Both the position numbers and the translations under genes were made by a program. Below, one piece after another: positions 1 through 9,752 of a stretch of 64,000 nucleotides of DNA. The notes beneath the pieces were generated by a model. It was not told the origin of the DNA and made no database searches. It was given only the letters and a program-made list of their open reading frames with translations. Numbering within the stretch: position 1 is the stretch's first letter; each line of letters begins with the position of its first letter. Source of the stretch: Baylisascaris procyonis (taxonomy: Eukaryota; Nematoda; Chromadorea; Rhabditida; Ascarididae); assembly GCA_037389465.1 (NCBI GenBank), contig JAZARR010000134.1, positions 62,001-126,000 on the forward strand, in the 5' to 3' direction.

Positions 1-495
1 GGTGAGCGGGCCATTACCTTTGTAAAGAATTGCCTCACCTTCCTCCATGATGTAATTGATCGTTGTATGGCACAGTGTGCCAAAAAGTCCATACGAGTAG
101 GTGAGCGGGTTACCAGTGGACCATTTGTTCGGAAGTTTAGTACGCTCCAGACGATAATCTCCTATGCGTTTTCGATGTAGTAGCTGCCGACAATCTTCCA
201 AGGGTATGCCTTCGACCGTGTGTGTATCGTTTACTACTTGTAGGCTCCATCGTAGGAAACTCCATGTACAGACGGTCCTGGTCAACTTGGAACAATACGT
301 TGCATTGATCGCTATGAGCGATCTTCGGTAAAGCGTTATTTTTTTCGTTTCCCAGTGATTCAGTGTTCGACTTCTACTGTCTACTGTTTGCGGTAATTGA
401 AGGAGGATTCCTGTGTGTAAATAAGGACAGATTTGTGCTTGAAGTAAATCGGAGGAAGCTTTGCCGGTAAGAATTATTGCTATAATAGCGAGCAC
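1..495 (-). CDS. env-like ORF of BEL element, copy 1 (partial)
   Basis: N-terminal part of the env-like reading frame described at 34658-36016; about 165 codons lie within the window. It starts 12 bases after the stop of the protease ORF and opens with a hydrophobic, signal-peptide-like segment. It is cut by the window edge and identical to copy 2 over this length. Confidence 0.7.
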   Translation of the reverse strand, partial: MLAIIAIILTGKASSDLLQAQICPYLHTGILLQLPQTVDSRSRTLNHWETKKITLYRRSLIAINATYCSKLTRTVCTWSFLRWSLQVVNDTHTVEGIPLEDCRQLLHRKRIGDYRLERTKLPNKWSTGNPLTYSYGLFGTLCHTTINYIMEEGEAILYKGNGPLT

Positions 496-506
496 ATAAA
501 ATGGCG

Positions 507-1739
507 CTAACCGGTTTTGCTTGGATTCGTCGGAATATCGTCGACGGCTTCCTGCTCCTTTATGATCGCGTTTGCTCCTAGTGTTGAGCTTCTGCTGCGA
601 GTGATAGGCCCAGCGAATGGACCAAGAAGAGCTTGCTGCTTGTGGTTCTGGAGCTTCTCCTTGAGCTTTTCTTTGAGGATGCCAGTGAGCTTCGACCGCT
701 TCTCATGACATTCTGCAGTTACTTTCAACAGGTTTATGGAGGAAATTGGTCGCTGAAGAGTGTGGCCAGTTCGGAACGATACAGTTTGAGGTTTCCGTTC
801 GGAACGATGGCTTCGTTTTATCGTTCCACAGCCACCAATCATCGGTCCGAGCTCGGATTCATAGAGTGCGAACCCGGAGGGCAATCTCTTGACGATCCGA
901 GGATTGATATTTGTAATAAAGTCTGAGCCGATGAGAATATCTGGAGCTCCTAGATAGGTGGGCAGCGGTAGCGTCTTTTCCGTTTGTTGCCAGATCTCTG
1001 AATAATCGCGCAAGGAGACCTGAGTGTGTAAGAACTCGTCGGTTACCTTGGGCAATGTGTTTGCGGCTAACAGGCGTCGCGAACCATCCGCGAAAACGAC
1101 TCCAAAGGAGACTCTATGACTTCGATGCACTGTTCCGTTGGAAGTTCCTACTCCTTTGATCAGAATCTGGCCTTCATCACTTGTTTTCAGTCCAAGTTGC
1201 CTAGCGAAGTGTTCAGAGATGAAGGATAATTGGCTGCCTTGATCGAGAAAGAATCGGGCGTTCAGCTGTACGCTCGGAGAGGATGGGTTGAAGGTAGCTG
1301 CCGTTACCCAAAGAAGGAGGGCAGTTTTGTCTTCTTCTTCTTTCGTTTTGCCATCCATAGTTGCTGGCGATAGGATTTCGTTTGCCTCAGATGCCGGTTG
1401 CGTTAGTGCCGCAAGTGCTGTCGATTGAGGCGGGCCGTTGTGGCGGTTCGGCACAGTATCTGATTGTGCTCTTGCTTGCAATAGAAGCAGAGACGGCTTT
1501 TGCATCTGCTTGTATCGTGGCTGTGTACCGATCTTAAGCTTTAATGCATATTTTGAGCTCCATAAGACGTCTCCTGCGTTGGTCTGGGATGGAATATCGT
1601 TCGCATTCATTGGTCCAGTGAATCTTACTGCACAAGAGGCAGGGTTTACGAGGGGTAGGTCCGCCTTGTGCCGAAATGGTTCTGTGGTCGGCGTTTTCCT
1701 GCTGACGTTCCATACTTCGTGGAACAGGTTTTCCGACAC
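507..1739 (-). CDS. BEL/Pao protease (DUF1758-like) fused to pol C-terminal tail, copy 1
   Basis: A 410-codon frame. The middle part carries the retropepsin-like DUF1758 pattern: FFLDQGSQLSFIS supplies the active-site D-x-G region, and APDILIGSDFI the second conserved block. About 60 residues later it reads RTGHTLQRPI, which resembles the end of BEL integrase (DUF5641, typically R-T-x-G-x-x-L-x-R-P-I), then a TRSRS tail. RT, RNase H and integrase, normally between these blocks, are missing without loss of frame. The N-terminal part overlaps gag in another frame, and a gag-type knuckle (CFYCKQEHNQILC) is in a third frame near 1445-1510. Family assignment is good; activity is unlikely. Confidence 0.8.
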   Translation of the reverse strand: MSENLFHEVWNVSRKTPTTEPFRHKADLPLVNPASCAVRFTGPMNANDIPSQTNAGDVLWSSKYALKLKIGTQPRYKQMQKPSLLLLQARAQSDTVPNRHNGPPQSTALAALTQPASEANEILSPATMDGKTKEEEDKTALLLWVTAATFNPSSPSVQLNARFFLDQGSQLSFISEHFARQLGLKTSDEGQILIKGVGTSNGTVHRSHRVSFGVVFADGSRRLLAANTLPKVTDEFLHTQVSLRDYSEIWQQTEKTLPLPTYLGAPDILIGSDFITNINPRIVKRLPSGFALYESELGPMIGGCGTIKRSHRSERKPQTVSFRTGHTLQRPISSINLLKVTAECHEKRSKLTGILKEKLKEKLQNHKQQALLGPFAGPITRSRSSTLGANAIIKEQEAVDDIPTNPSKTG

Positions 1740-2295
1740 TGGAGTATAGGCGCACAGAGCGAGGTGGGCATCTTTGAGCCATGCTTGCGAAGGCTGACGT
1801 TCTGTTTTGTTGTCCCTTACAAGTCCAATTTTGACTTACCCTGATGGGATGGTCTTTTGTATTTGCTGGAGTTTTGCGTACCTCCTGAAGCATTCGAGAT
1901 TCATCCAGAATGACCGTTTTTAGCAGCTCCGTCGTCCAGTTTTCATGACGCTTTTTCTCCTTATAAACAGCAATTTTCACCCTTTCTGGAACATGGTCCT
2001 CAATGTCGAAAAGTACGTGTTCGCCGTCGATATCTATTCCCACTGTTTGCATTTGGTGCAAAATACGGCTGACCTCGTGGTGATATCTAAGAAGCTCACT
2101 CGATTCGCAGAGAGGGTTAAAGAGCCTGCGAAGGGCTACTTGTAGCCTAGGACCCACGTCCTTCTGATTCCCATGTAAGGCTTTCAAGGTCACTGATGAC
2201 AGCTTGTTAGTTAGCTGCGGTGACGGAGTAGCCAGCGACGGCTGCCTTTGCGCTTCCTTTGAAACATCCGAGTAAATAGACGAATTTCTCGACAT
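1534..2295 (-). CDS. BEL/Pao gag, middle and zinc-knuckle part, copy 1
   Basis: A 253-codon frame that continues gag after a frameshift at about 2210-2295. It contains the helical gag region with ALHGNQKDVGPRLQVALRRL and a zinc-knuckle-like motif PCLLCSKIHWTNEC (C-x2-C-x3-H-x4-C). The reading then shifts again into the protease frame near 1534-1739. The overlaps look like accumulated indels, not programmed frameshifting, because gag motifs are spread over three frames. Confidence 0.75.
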   Translation of the reverse strand: MSRNSSIYSDVSKEAQRQPSLATPSPQLTNKLSSVTLKALHGNQKDVGPRLQVALRRLFNPLCESSELLRYHHEVSRILHQMQTVGIDIDGEHVLFDIEDHVPERVKIAVYKEKKRHENWTTELLKTVILDESRMLQEVRKTPANTKDHPIRVSQNWTCKGQQNRTSAFASMAQRCPPRSVRLYSSVGKPVPRSMERQQENADHRTISAQGGPTPRKPCLLCSKIHWTNECERYSIPDQRRRRLMELKICIKA

Positions 2296-2980
2296 CAGGT
2301 AGATGCTGCTGGCTGTCTACAGCCGCTTCGAATAAGCCCCAGAATTCGAACCATTCACAGGAACTACCTGCGAATGTAGGAAGTTCAAGCTTTGGTAAGC
2401 GAATGCGAGTCGCGAGGGACGGATTCCCTGCGTTCTCAGTTGTCCTCGACAAGATCGGCGATAGAGGTTGAGTTACTCCCTCAAGAATTGGGGTGCTCGA
2501 CGCGCCTACTGGAGTGATTGTGCCGTTAACATTCGAGTCGAATTCGGCTAGTTCTGCCAGTTGCGTTTTGCAATTGAGTTCCAGAAAGGCAAGTTTCTGA
2601 AGAATTGTTTCGATTTCTTCGAGGGTTGCGGCGAGGCCGTTGGGATCGTCGACCATTTCCGCGAACGCGGCTTGTTCCGCAGCGCTTACTAGCGGCTCCC
2701 TTTTCGACGATAGGTTCTCGAGAAGAGCCTCCCAGCGGGCATATTGGCGTTGAAGAGAGGTTTGCTTGAGCTTAAGCAGAGCCTGCGTAGGTCCCACTAT
2801 CGAAATTGTTGCGCGAAGTTGATCTGCTTGTGCAGTTGGTTGTAGAGAGCTGTCGGGCCGAAATGTCAGAAGGGTACTTGCATCTGATAGAAGGGGACTA
2901 TAGGCTGCCAAAATAGGTTTGACCGCGAGTAAGATTGCCGTTGACTTGAGAGCGGTTGAGCCGCTGTTGCTTGCTGCCAT
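2207..2980 (-). CDS. BEL/Pao gag N-terminal part (DUF1759-like), copy 1
   Basis: A 257-codon frame starting 88 bases inside the 5' LTR. The N-terminal half is alanine- and leucine-rich and predicted helical. The C-terminal part has the DUF1759 signature of BEL/Pao gag: LPKLELPTFAGSSCEWFEFW followed by KFVYLLGCFKGSAKAAVAGY. It forms the capsid-like structural protein in this family. The frame stops at 2207 and gag resumes in the overlapping ORF 1534-2295. Confidence 0.85.
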   Translation of the reverse strand: MAASNSGSTALKSTAILLAVKPILAAYSPLLSDASTLLTFRPDSSLQPTAQADQLRATISIVGPTQALLKLKQTSLQRQYARWEALLENLSSKREPLVSAAEQAAFAEMVDDPNGLAATLEEIETILQKLAFLELNCKTQLAELAEFDSNVNGTITPVGASSTPILEGVTQPLSPILSRTTENAGNPSLATRIRLPKLELPTFAGSSCEWFEFWGLFEAAVDSQQHLPDVEKFVYLLGCFKGSAKAAVAGYSVTAAN

Positions 2981-3052
2981 TTCGTTGAAGGCGAATGTAG
3001 CTTTTTGAAGTAAGTGAGGTTCAGTGGATTTATAATTGGCTCGAGTCCGTTG

Positions 3053-3068
3053 CGTTACCGACGCACCA
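3053..3068 (-). other. Primer-binding site of BEL element, copy 1
   Basis: Directly after the LTR on the minus strand the sequence reads TGGTGCGTCGGTAACG. The first 11 bases complement a tRNA 3' end of CCGACGCACCA, consistent with a tRNA-Gly type acceptor. The tRNA assignment is inference. Confidence 0.6.
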
Positions 3069-3672
3069 TGTAGGGGAAAAAGAGAAAATGAGAGATGAGA
3101 AGAGGGATGGCCTACGGCGGAAGAGGAAGGGATGGGGGTTCAGTGCCTAATATACAAAGCAAGCGAAACAATTGATCACAAGGAGAGATCGATGCGCGAA
3201 AGCGCAGAATTTTGTGAGCCTCTTGGCTCCTTTGCCTGTGGCCGCTATGGAGCGGCCGCCGAACTTCTATTTGGTGTCTTGTTGGCACCCGCGAGAACCT
3301 CCTTTTTTGGAGCGGTTGCTCCGGAATAGCTATTTTGGGTCCTTTGACCCAGCCATATTTGGACGGCTAACTTGTCCGTCCGCTGCTCCCGACTCCCACT
3401 CCTGAATCCTTCGATGCTCACTTACATACATGTAGATCGTTTCAGATAACGCGGCTTGCTCATCCGTTGGGAACCAACGGAGATGCAAGTCTTCGGTAAG
3501 AAGGGAGAGTGCTTGGCGGTCAGAGGGAACGGCATCATGGGCTACATGGACATCACGTGCAGCAGGGAGTGCATGGCTGACTCACCTGCTGCCCGATTTC
3601 CACAACATAGCCGTTTCGTTTCTTCACGGCTTTTTTTCCTCTTCTTTTATTCACTTCGCGACATTCGCGACA
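3069..3672 (-). repeat. BEL 5' LTR, copy 1
   Basis: LTR of 604 bases bounded by TGTAGGGG and CGCGACA (plus-strand view). It matches the partner LTR at 32954-33558 with roughly 20 substitutions by eye, about 3 percent. Short plus-strand ORFs inside it have no coding support. Confidence 0.9.
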
Positions 3673-3943
3673 GTTACATAACTCTTTTTCCTTCTCCCCC
3701 TCATCTCCCTTCGATAGAAACAATAAGAAATTGCGGTTTTGTAATCAGATCACTTGACGACAAAGTTTCCTGTACCCTTTCCCATCCTCTCTAAAAGAAG
3801 CCACTATAACAAACCTAAGTCAATATTGGTACAATAGTTTTTGGATATGACCATGTAATGCGTCGAGTACAGATGGAATAATCATTTATGCTGACGTTTC
3901 GGCTCTTTGAGCCATAATCATAGCAAACCAAGCTGAAAATTCA

Positions 3944-4026
3944 TCACATAAAATACACTTTGTACGTTTTATAGACTTGGAGGGGTTTCAAACAGGTGTG
4001 ATATGAACGGTAGTGAGAAGGAGGGT

Positions 4027-4089
<63 letters not shown>

Positions 4090-4647
4090 CCGACGGAAAG
4101 GAAATAAAAAAAGCAAAGAAACGAAAAGGAAGACAAAAAAAAGGAAAAATAAAGGATTTAGAGTTCCCGAGAGAGAAGATTAGTGAGGTTGGATAATTCG
4201 ACACAGCCGTTAATCTGTGGTTTAGAGAGTTTATGAGGTGGGCTTCCCTTATCTTGCGGATTAGCGTGCCCTTGCCACGAGCAAGTATTTCGACCACAAT
4301 GTTAGTTGCCTCAAGGTTGTGGACCTCGGCAACATGCTTGGCCATCGGGCATGCAGCATATGATCGAGATAGTGGTGATGACATGCTTAACACGTGCTCT
4401 CTAATGCGCTCATGTAGGAAGCGGCCCGTTTCACCAATATACAAAGAATCGCATGCACAACAACGAATAGAGTAGACAACATCTTTCATGCAACAGTCCC
4501 CTAGATTATTAGTGGGACAAATAACACATTTAGATGGGTTGTAGCATAGGCGATCATATAGTCGGTTGCGGACTAGAATTTGTCGGAGTGTGGGAGGGGG
4601 GGTGACATTTTGTTTAAGAAGGAGTTGGTGCTTACTGAGAAGGAGGG
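3944..4647 (-). CDS. Penelope-like GIY-YIG endonuclease domain, copy 1
   Basis: The frame reads CVICPT, a run of cysteines, VVYSIRCCACDSLYIGETGR and then LHERIREH. This is the GIY-YIG core (here YSI and YIG with the catalytic Arg), preceded by the Cys-rich zinc-binding linker typical of Penelope-like elements. The open frame extends rightward into the Gypsy A LTR (to 4681) and leftward through the AT microsatellite as Ile-Tyr repeats; neither end is likely to be native. Upstream codons of the same protein resume at 9753 on the far side of Gypsy A. Confidence 0.8.
4034..4089. repeat. AT dinucleotide microsatellite, copy 1
   Basis: Run of TA/AT repeats interrupted by a single G at 4075. It is one repeat unit longer than the copy at 39557-39610. 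Confidence 0.95.
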
Positions 4648-5033
4648 TGTTGCATATGTGGTGACATTTCATCACATCCAAAGTGCAACTTCACTTACCG
4701 AAATGGGTATTGCAAAACGCATGCACGTGGCAAATATCGCAATGTACAATGGCCACGTCATGACGACGCGCAGTGAGGTAGTGGATATCACGTGAGTACA
4801 TAGCAGAGCTATCTATTTCAACATGAAATTGTCACGTGACGACCACTATATAAGCTGTGCCTTTTCCGTTGTTTTTGTGTGTGTGTGTGTTTTCTTGTGT
4901 GCGTCTCCCTCGCTACTTCGGTTCTAATAAAGCTCACTCCTCACTCGCCGTTTCGTCTACATCATCACCACCACCACACGGCGACGTAACAATCCTCAGT
5001 CAGTGTATCACAGTGGCAGTCAGATACACAACA
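4648..5033 (+). repeat. Gypsy A 5' LTR, copy 1
   Basis: 386 bases, TGTTGCAT...ATACACAACA. It contains three CACGTG boxes (4724, 4789, 4833), a TATATAAG box (4847-4854) and AATAAA (4926-4931), giving a plausible U3-R-U5 layout. Confidence 0.95.
4847..4854 (+). promoter_or_regulatory. TATA box in Gypsy A LTR
   Basis: TATATAAG lies 9 bases downstream of the palindrome GTCACGTGAC (4831-4840), in the expected U3 position. The same arrangement is found in the 3' LTR and in both copies at 40169-45268. Confidence 0.6.
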
Positions 5034-5034
5034 G

Positions 5035-5045
5035 TGGCGATCAGG
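5035..5045 (+). other. Primer-binding site of Gypsy A, copy 1
   Basis: TGGCGATCAGG begins two bases after the 5' LTR. The same 11 bases start the much longer tRNA-complementary stretch in Gypsy B (19856), so both elements probably use the same tRNA primer. Confidence 0.65.
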
Positions 5046-5067
5046 GAACTCGGCAAGCGGATAAGTG

Positions 5068-6606
5068 ATGGCGACTCTCTCAGAAACGCAGTTTCAACAA
5101 CTCCTCGCGACGTTCACAAACGCTCTTCGCGACGTGACTCAAATTCAACTGTCGCAGCTACCACAGCCGACCGATACAACGCGACAGTTCGACGCGCTCT
5201 CCGGACGCCTCGCACAGTTCGTATACGACCCAGATACGAACCTAACATTCGAGGCATGGTATAGACGGCACTAGGACGTCTTTGCAGTTGACGGCGCAAC
5301 GCTCGACGAGGCCACCCGCGTTCGCCTCCTGCTCCAGAAGCTGGACACTCCCGTATACGAAAAGCATGCCAACTACATTCTACCGAGAGCTCCTCGCAAT
5401 ATCAACTTCGCAGACACGATCGCAGTGCTTACGGATCTATTTGGACCGCAACAGTCGCTCTTGAACGCACGATACGCGTGTATGAAGGTCGCCAAACAAC
5501 CGACAGAAGATTTCATTACCTATGCCGGACGAGTCAATCGCGAATGCGCCAATTTTCGACTTGGGACGTGTACGGAGGATCAATTCAAATGTCTTATATT
5601 CGTATGTGGTCTACACTCGAGCCACGACGCATTTATTCGACTCAAGCTGCTCGACAAGATCGAAATGGATCCGACCTGTACGATTAAGACGCTAACAGAG
5701 GAATGCAAACGATTACTTAACCTCAGGCACGACACCCAAATGATCGAGAATGGCTCCTCGCCCACGCAAACGGTCTACTCAGCCCAGCAAAAGTTCCCTT
5801 CTCGACGAAGACCCCAGCCAGCAGCTCAACCCAACCAAATCAAAGACCCGACTCGGCGCTCCAATGCACCGAGGACACCACCAAACCCATGCTGGTTCTG
5901 CGGCGCGATGCACTTTAATCGCGACTGCAACTATCGCCAGCACCGTTGCTCCTTGTGTCAAGCTATTGGACATAAGGAAGGTTTCTGCAACGTCACCAAA
6001 CGCCGCTCAAGGAACAAGTGCCGTTCAAAACAACGTGCCTCGCCCCCACTACCAAGAAGACGAGTACGATCAGATGCAGTTTTCACCGTCTCAAGGATCG
6101 ACTGCACCCAATATCGACGCTTCGCAATCGTCACAGTGGACGACAATGCAATCAGTTTTCAAGTAGATAGCGCATCAGATGTCACAATCATCAGCAAGGC
6201 AACATGGCAGCTCAATTGGATGACCAACTCTCCAGCCTTCATCACTCATCGCTCACAGTGCATCAGGAGATCAGATCAGCATTCTGGGACAACGAGCATG
6301 CACCTACAGCTTCCAGAACTCCTCAGCGAAAGGACTGTTCTACGTAGCCAACACTCAGTGCAACCTACTCGGAGCAGAATGGATCTCAAAGATGGGGATG
6401 TACGCAATCATGGACTCCCTCCCAAGGAAGGACCCAGCTGGATCGACAAAAGTCAGCGCCAGTATTGCTGCACCAAGCAACAACCACATAGCCAACGATC
6501 TACAGCGCCGCTATCCGCAGATCTTCAGCGCCAACCTGGGACATTACAAGCTTTCAAAGGCGACTCTCCAGCTGAAGCCGGGCGTCAAACCAATTTTCCG
6601 CCCTAA
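5068..6606 (+). pseudogene. Gypsy A gag and start of protease, copy 1
   Basis: Gag starts at ATG 5068 (MATLSETQFQQLL) and stays in one frame to 6606 except for an in-frame TAG at 5272-5274 (reading YRRH, stop, DVFAVDG). The central gag block LFGPQQSLLNARYACMKVAK is shared with Gypsy B. Two zinc knuckles follow: CWFCGAMHFNRDC and CSLCQAIGHKEGFC. After them comes the protease active site FQVDSASDVTIIS, with D-S-A instead of D-S/T-G. Protease homology then moves to the +1 frame at about 6200-6260 and the last 110 codons of this ORF are out of frame. Read as a recently inserted but coding-defective copy. Confidence 0.85.
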
Positions 6607-8788
6607 GCGACCCGTGCCATATGCGGCTTTGGCAGCCGTTGACAAAGAGCTGGACCGTCTCGAAGCAAGCGGCGTCATCTCAAAGGTGAACTACTCAGAT
6701 TGGGCAGCACCCATTGTAATCGTGAAGAAGTCGAATGGATCATTGAGGATTTGTGCCGATTTTTCAACCGGACTCAACGACGCTTTGGACCTTCATCAGT
6801 ATCCACTGCCTCGACCTGAAGATATATTCACCACGCTCAACGGTGGCCATTACTTCTCCCATATCGACTTCGCAGACGCATACCTTCAAGTCGAAGTCGA
6901 CGAACAGTCAAAGCACCTGCTAACAATCAACACACACCGAGGTCTCTATCAGTACAACCGACTACCTTTCGGAGTCAAATCAGCACCAGCCATTTTCCAA
7001 TAACTCATGGACGCGACACTTGCCGGTTGTCAAGGAGCGGTCGCATATCTTGACGATGTCATCATCGTTGGCCGCACTGCGCAGGAGCACCAACGCAACC
7101 TCGAAGCTGTTTTCAAGCGAATCGCCGACAGTGGACTCCACGTGCGCTTGGACAAGTGCAAATTCGCAACAACTCGCATCAACTATCTTGGACACATCAT
7201 CGACAAGGATGGTCGACGCCCCGACCCGAGCAAAATCGACGCCATTAAGAAGATGCCTGCTCCGAAAGACATCTCTCAACTTCGCTCGTTCCTCGGGCTT
7301 CTCAGCTACTATGGCACTTTTGTCAAGGAAATGAGGGACCTTCGCGCTCCACTCGACGCCCTATTGACTAAAAACATCAAGTTCAGCTGGACGCCAGCCT
7401 GCAACGCCAGCTTCAACCGCGCAAAAGCAATCCTCGCATCCGACCTGCTTCTCTGCCACTACGATCCAAATCAGAAAATTACGGTCGCAGCTGACGCGTC
7501 AAATTACGGCATAGGTGCCGTTATCTCACACCGTTACCCAGATGGATCAGAGAAAGCAATCGCTCATGCCTCGAGATCACTTTTGCCGGCGGAGAAGAAC
7601 TACAGTCAAATTGAGAAGGAAGGGCTCGCACTCATCTTCGCCGTTCAGAAATTCCACCGGATGCTTCATGGACGAAAATTCGCTCTACTGACGGACCACA
7701 AACCGCTACTCGCAATTTTCGGCTCCAAGAAAGGAATTCCGGTCTACACAGCCAACCGACTGCAACGTTGGGCAACAACACTCCTGGCTTACAATTTTGA
7801 TATTCAACATCGCTCAACGACAAATTTCGGGCACGCAGACGCGCTCTCTAGGCTCATCGCAAATCAGCCAACACCGGACGAAGACCAAGTGATCGCAGCG
7901 GTGTCAGTAGAAGCAGATGTAACCCATGTATTCGCCAATGCAGTGAAGGCCCTTCCTATGACCGAGGACGATATCAAGCTGGCAACAGCCCAAGATAGGC
8001 TCCTGCAGCTTGTATCATCCTATATCCGCGGATCATGGCCGAAGAGAATCACCGATCCAAATCTTCAGTGCTTCTACAACCGCCGTGATTCTCTCTCGAT
8101 CGTCAACGGATGTCTTCTCCTGGCCGAACGAGTAGTCGTTCCCAAGACGTTACAACAACGCGTGCTTCATCAACTCCACTCAGGGCACCCTGGAATCGTG
8201 CGCATGAAGGCTGTCGCTCGTAGCCATGTCTATTGGCCAGGCATCGACAAGCAAATCGAGGAAACAGTTCGAACCTGCTCAAAGTGCGCTACCGCCGCCA
8301 AATCACCAGTCAAGACGACACTTGCACCATGGCCAATACCAGACAAACCATGGGCCCGCGTCCACATCGATTACGCTGGACCATTCGAAGGAACGAACTT
8401 TCTAGTATTCGTTGATGCCTACTCGAAGTGGCCAGAGATATTCAGGACAGATCGCACCACCGCAAACGCAACCATCAATCTACTACGCCAAGTCTGCGCG
8501 AGATATGGAATCCCCGAAACGCTGGTATCGGATAACGGCACTCAGTTCACCTCGGCAGAATTCAAGGACTTCTGCTCAGAAAACGGCATCGAACATATCT
8601 TCTCCCCGCCGTATCACCCACAATCAAATGGCCAAGCTGAACGTTTTATCGACACCTTCAAGCGCAGTCTTCACAAACTCAAGGGGAAGGAACACTGGAC
8701 CAGAATCTTCAGACGTTTCTCCTCACCTATCGCTCGACACCAAATCCGACGCTCGACAAATCGAAGTCGCCAGCGGAACTTTTCATAG
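6392..8788 (+). pseudogene. Gypsy A pol: RT, RNase H, integrase, copy 1
   Basis: A frame interrupted only by TAA at 7001-7003 (PAIFQ, stop, LMDATLAG), where Gypsy RTs normally have a second Gln. RT has the fingers block VKKSNGSLRICADFS, HIDFADAYLQVEV and catalytic YLDD. RNase H shows AADASNYGIGAVI and TDHKPLLAIF. Integrase has the HHCC zinc finger (HSGHPGIV...CSKCATA) and the D, D and E positions in HIDYAGPF, SDNGTQF and HPQSNGQAER. The last about 30 codons before 8788 are out of frame: an indel near 8700 moves the true reading to the frame of 8707-9330. Confidence 0.9.
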
Positions 8789-9330
8789 GCCGCAAGCTCC
8801 GAACGACGCTCTCCTTACTCAACCCGACAATCCGTCATGAATCAAGCAAAAACAGGCGGATGGAGCAGCAGTTCAATCGACGGCATGGTGCTCGTAGCAA
8901 AACATTCTCGCCCGGCGACCCAGTTCTTATTCGCACTTACCAAGGACCAGTCGTCAGCTGGACAAAGGGGAAAGTGTTAAAACGAATGGGACGAGTACTA
9001 TACAAGGTACTCATCGGAAACGACACATGGACCCGACACGCAAACCAGCTCAGACTGTGCTTCGCTGATTCAGACCCAAATCAGTTGGACGATCTTCGGA
9101 CGCTTTTCGAAATGTTTGATCTCCAGCAACCATCACAGCAACCAACGGATCGGGAACACGCACGGCCAGTCGAACCCACTCAAGTCGACGAACAACCAAG
9201 ACGTGCAATCGACGAACAACCAAGACGTGCAATCGACGAACGACCAAGACGTGCAAGACGAACACGCCAGCGTCCACGACGGCTCAGCATTGAACCGCAA
9301 CGAAAGACGTATGGTGATGCCGATCTTTAA
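8707..9330 (+). CDS. Gypsy A integrase C-terminal tail, copy 1
   Basis: Continuation of pol after the frameshift. It reads LQTFLLTYRSTPNPTLDKS, then PAELFIGRKLRTTLS, the standard end of the Gypsy integrase core. A basic domain with [28 protein letters not shown] and an Arg/Gln-rich tail follows. The tail includes a 24-base tandem repeat (9187-9257, almost three units, DEQPRRAI repeated). The frame stops at TAA 9328. The equivalent tail in Gypsy B is at 21480-22146. Confidence 0.8.
   Translation, partial: LQTFLLTYRSTPNPTLDKSKSPAELFIGRKLRTTLSLLNPTIRHESSKNRRMEQQFNRRHGARSKTFSPGDPVLIRTYQGPVVSWTKGKVLKRMGRVLYKVLIGNDTWTRHANQLRLCFADSDPNQLDDLRTLFEMFDLQQPSQQPTDREHARPVEPTQVDEQPRRAIDEQPRRAIDERPRRARRTRQRPRRLSIEPQRKTYGDADL
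9187..9257 (+). repeat. 24-base tandem repeat in Gypsy A pol tail, copy 1
   Basis: Nearly three units of GACGAACAACCAAGACGTGC plus AATC. It encodes DEQPRRAI repeats in frame. Confidence 0.9.
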
Positions 9331-9346
9331 CCCCCCCTCTTCCACT

Positions 9347-9361
9347 TCAAAAAAGGGGAGG
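9347..9361 (+). other. Polypurine tract of Gypsy A, copy 1
   Basis: AAAAAAGGGGAGG immediately precedes the TG start of the 3' LTR at 9362, the expected site for plus-strand DNA priming. Confidence 0.75.
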
Positions 9362-9747
9362 TGTTGCATATGTGGTGACATTTCATCACATCCAAAGTGC
9401 AACTTCACTTACCGAAATGGGTATTGCAAAACGCATGCACGTGGCAAATATCGCAATGTACAATGGCCACGTCATCACGACGCGCAGTGAGGTAGTGGAT
9501 ATCACGTGAGTACATAGCAGAGCTATCTATTTCAACATGAAATTGTCACGTGACGACCACTATATAAGCTGTGCCTTTTCCGTTGTTTTTGTGTGTGTGT
9601 GTGTTTTCTTGTGTGCGTCTCCCTCGCTACTTCGGTTCTAATAAAGCTCACTCCTCACTCGCCGTTTCGTCTACATCATCACCACCACCACACGGCGACC
9701 TAACAATCCTCAGTCAGTGTATCACAGTGGCAGTCAGATACACAACA
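9362..9747 (+). repeat. Gypsy A 3' LTR, copy 1
   Basis: 386 bases, same ends and motifs as the 5' LTR. The two differ by eye at two positions (CATGACG vs CATCACG, and CGACGTAAC vs CGACCTAAC). Confidence 0.95.
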
Positions 9748-9752
9748 GAGGG

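Larger units (their letters stand above)
1..3672 (-). mobile_element. BEL/Pao LTR element, copy 1 (cut by window edge)
   Basis: Minus-strand LTR retrotransposon, same as 32954-39194 but truncated at window base 1 inside its env-like gene. From its 5' end (right) it has LTR 3069-3672, a primer-binding site, gag in two frames, an aspartic protease ORF that runs directly into the pol C-terminal tail, then env. The RT, RNase H and integrase domains are absent. Frames are broken at about 2210-2295 and 1534-1739, so the element is not autonomous. Confidence 0.9.
3840..4647 (-). mobile_element. Penelope-like element, GIY-YIG part, copy 1
   Basis: Minus-strand 3' part of a Penelope-like retroelement, separated from its upstream part (9753-10060) by Gypsy A. 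It encodes the C-terminal GIY-YIG endonuclease, followed by an AT microsatellite and a small GGCTC/GAGCC hairpin next to GAAACGTC on the minus strand (3894-3913), typical of Penelope terminal regions. The exact downstream end is not determined. Confidence 0.75.
4648..9747 (+). mobile_element. Gypsy LTR retrotransposon A, copy 1
   Basis: Complete 5.1-kb element with 386-base LTRs (4648-5033 and 9362-9747), TG...CA ends and a 5-base target-site duplication GAGGG (4643-4647 and 9748-9752). It is inserted in a minus-strand Penelope-like element. Gag, protease, RT, RNase H and integrase occur in Gypsy order. The two LTRs differ at about two positions, indicating recent insertion, yet the coding region carries an in-frame TAG (5272), an in-frame TAA (7001) and frame changes near 6200-6260 and 8700. 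Confidence 0.97.

Noticed and set aside
3132..3405. Short plus-strand ORFs in the BEL LTR
   Set aside because: They recur in each LTR because the LTR is repeated, and overlap in two frames with no domain.
9187..9257. CRISPR-like short regular repeat
   Set aside because: Contiguous 24-base coding tandem repeats with no spacers in a eukaryotic transposon; no CRISPR array anywhere in the window.
9050..9408. Minus-strand ORFs over the Gypsy A pol tail
   Set aside because: They arise from the 24-base tandem repeat read in antisense and run into the LTR.
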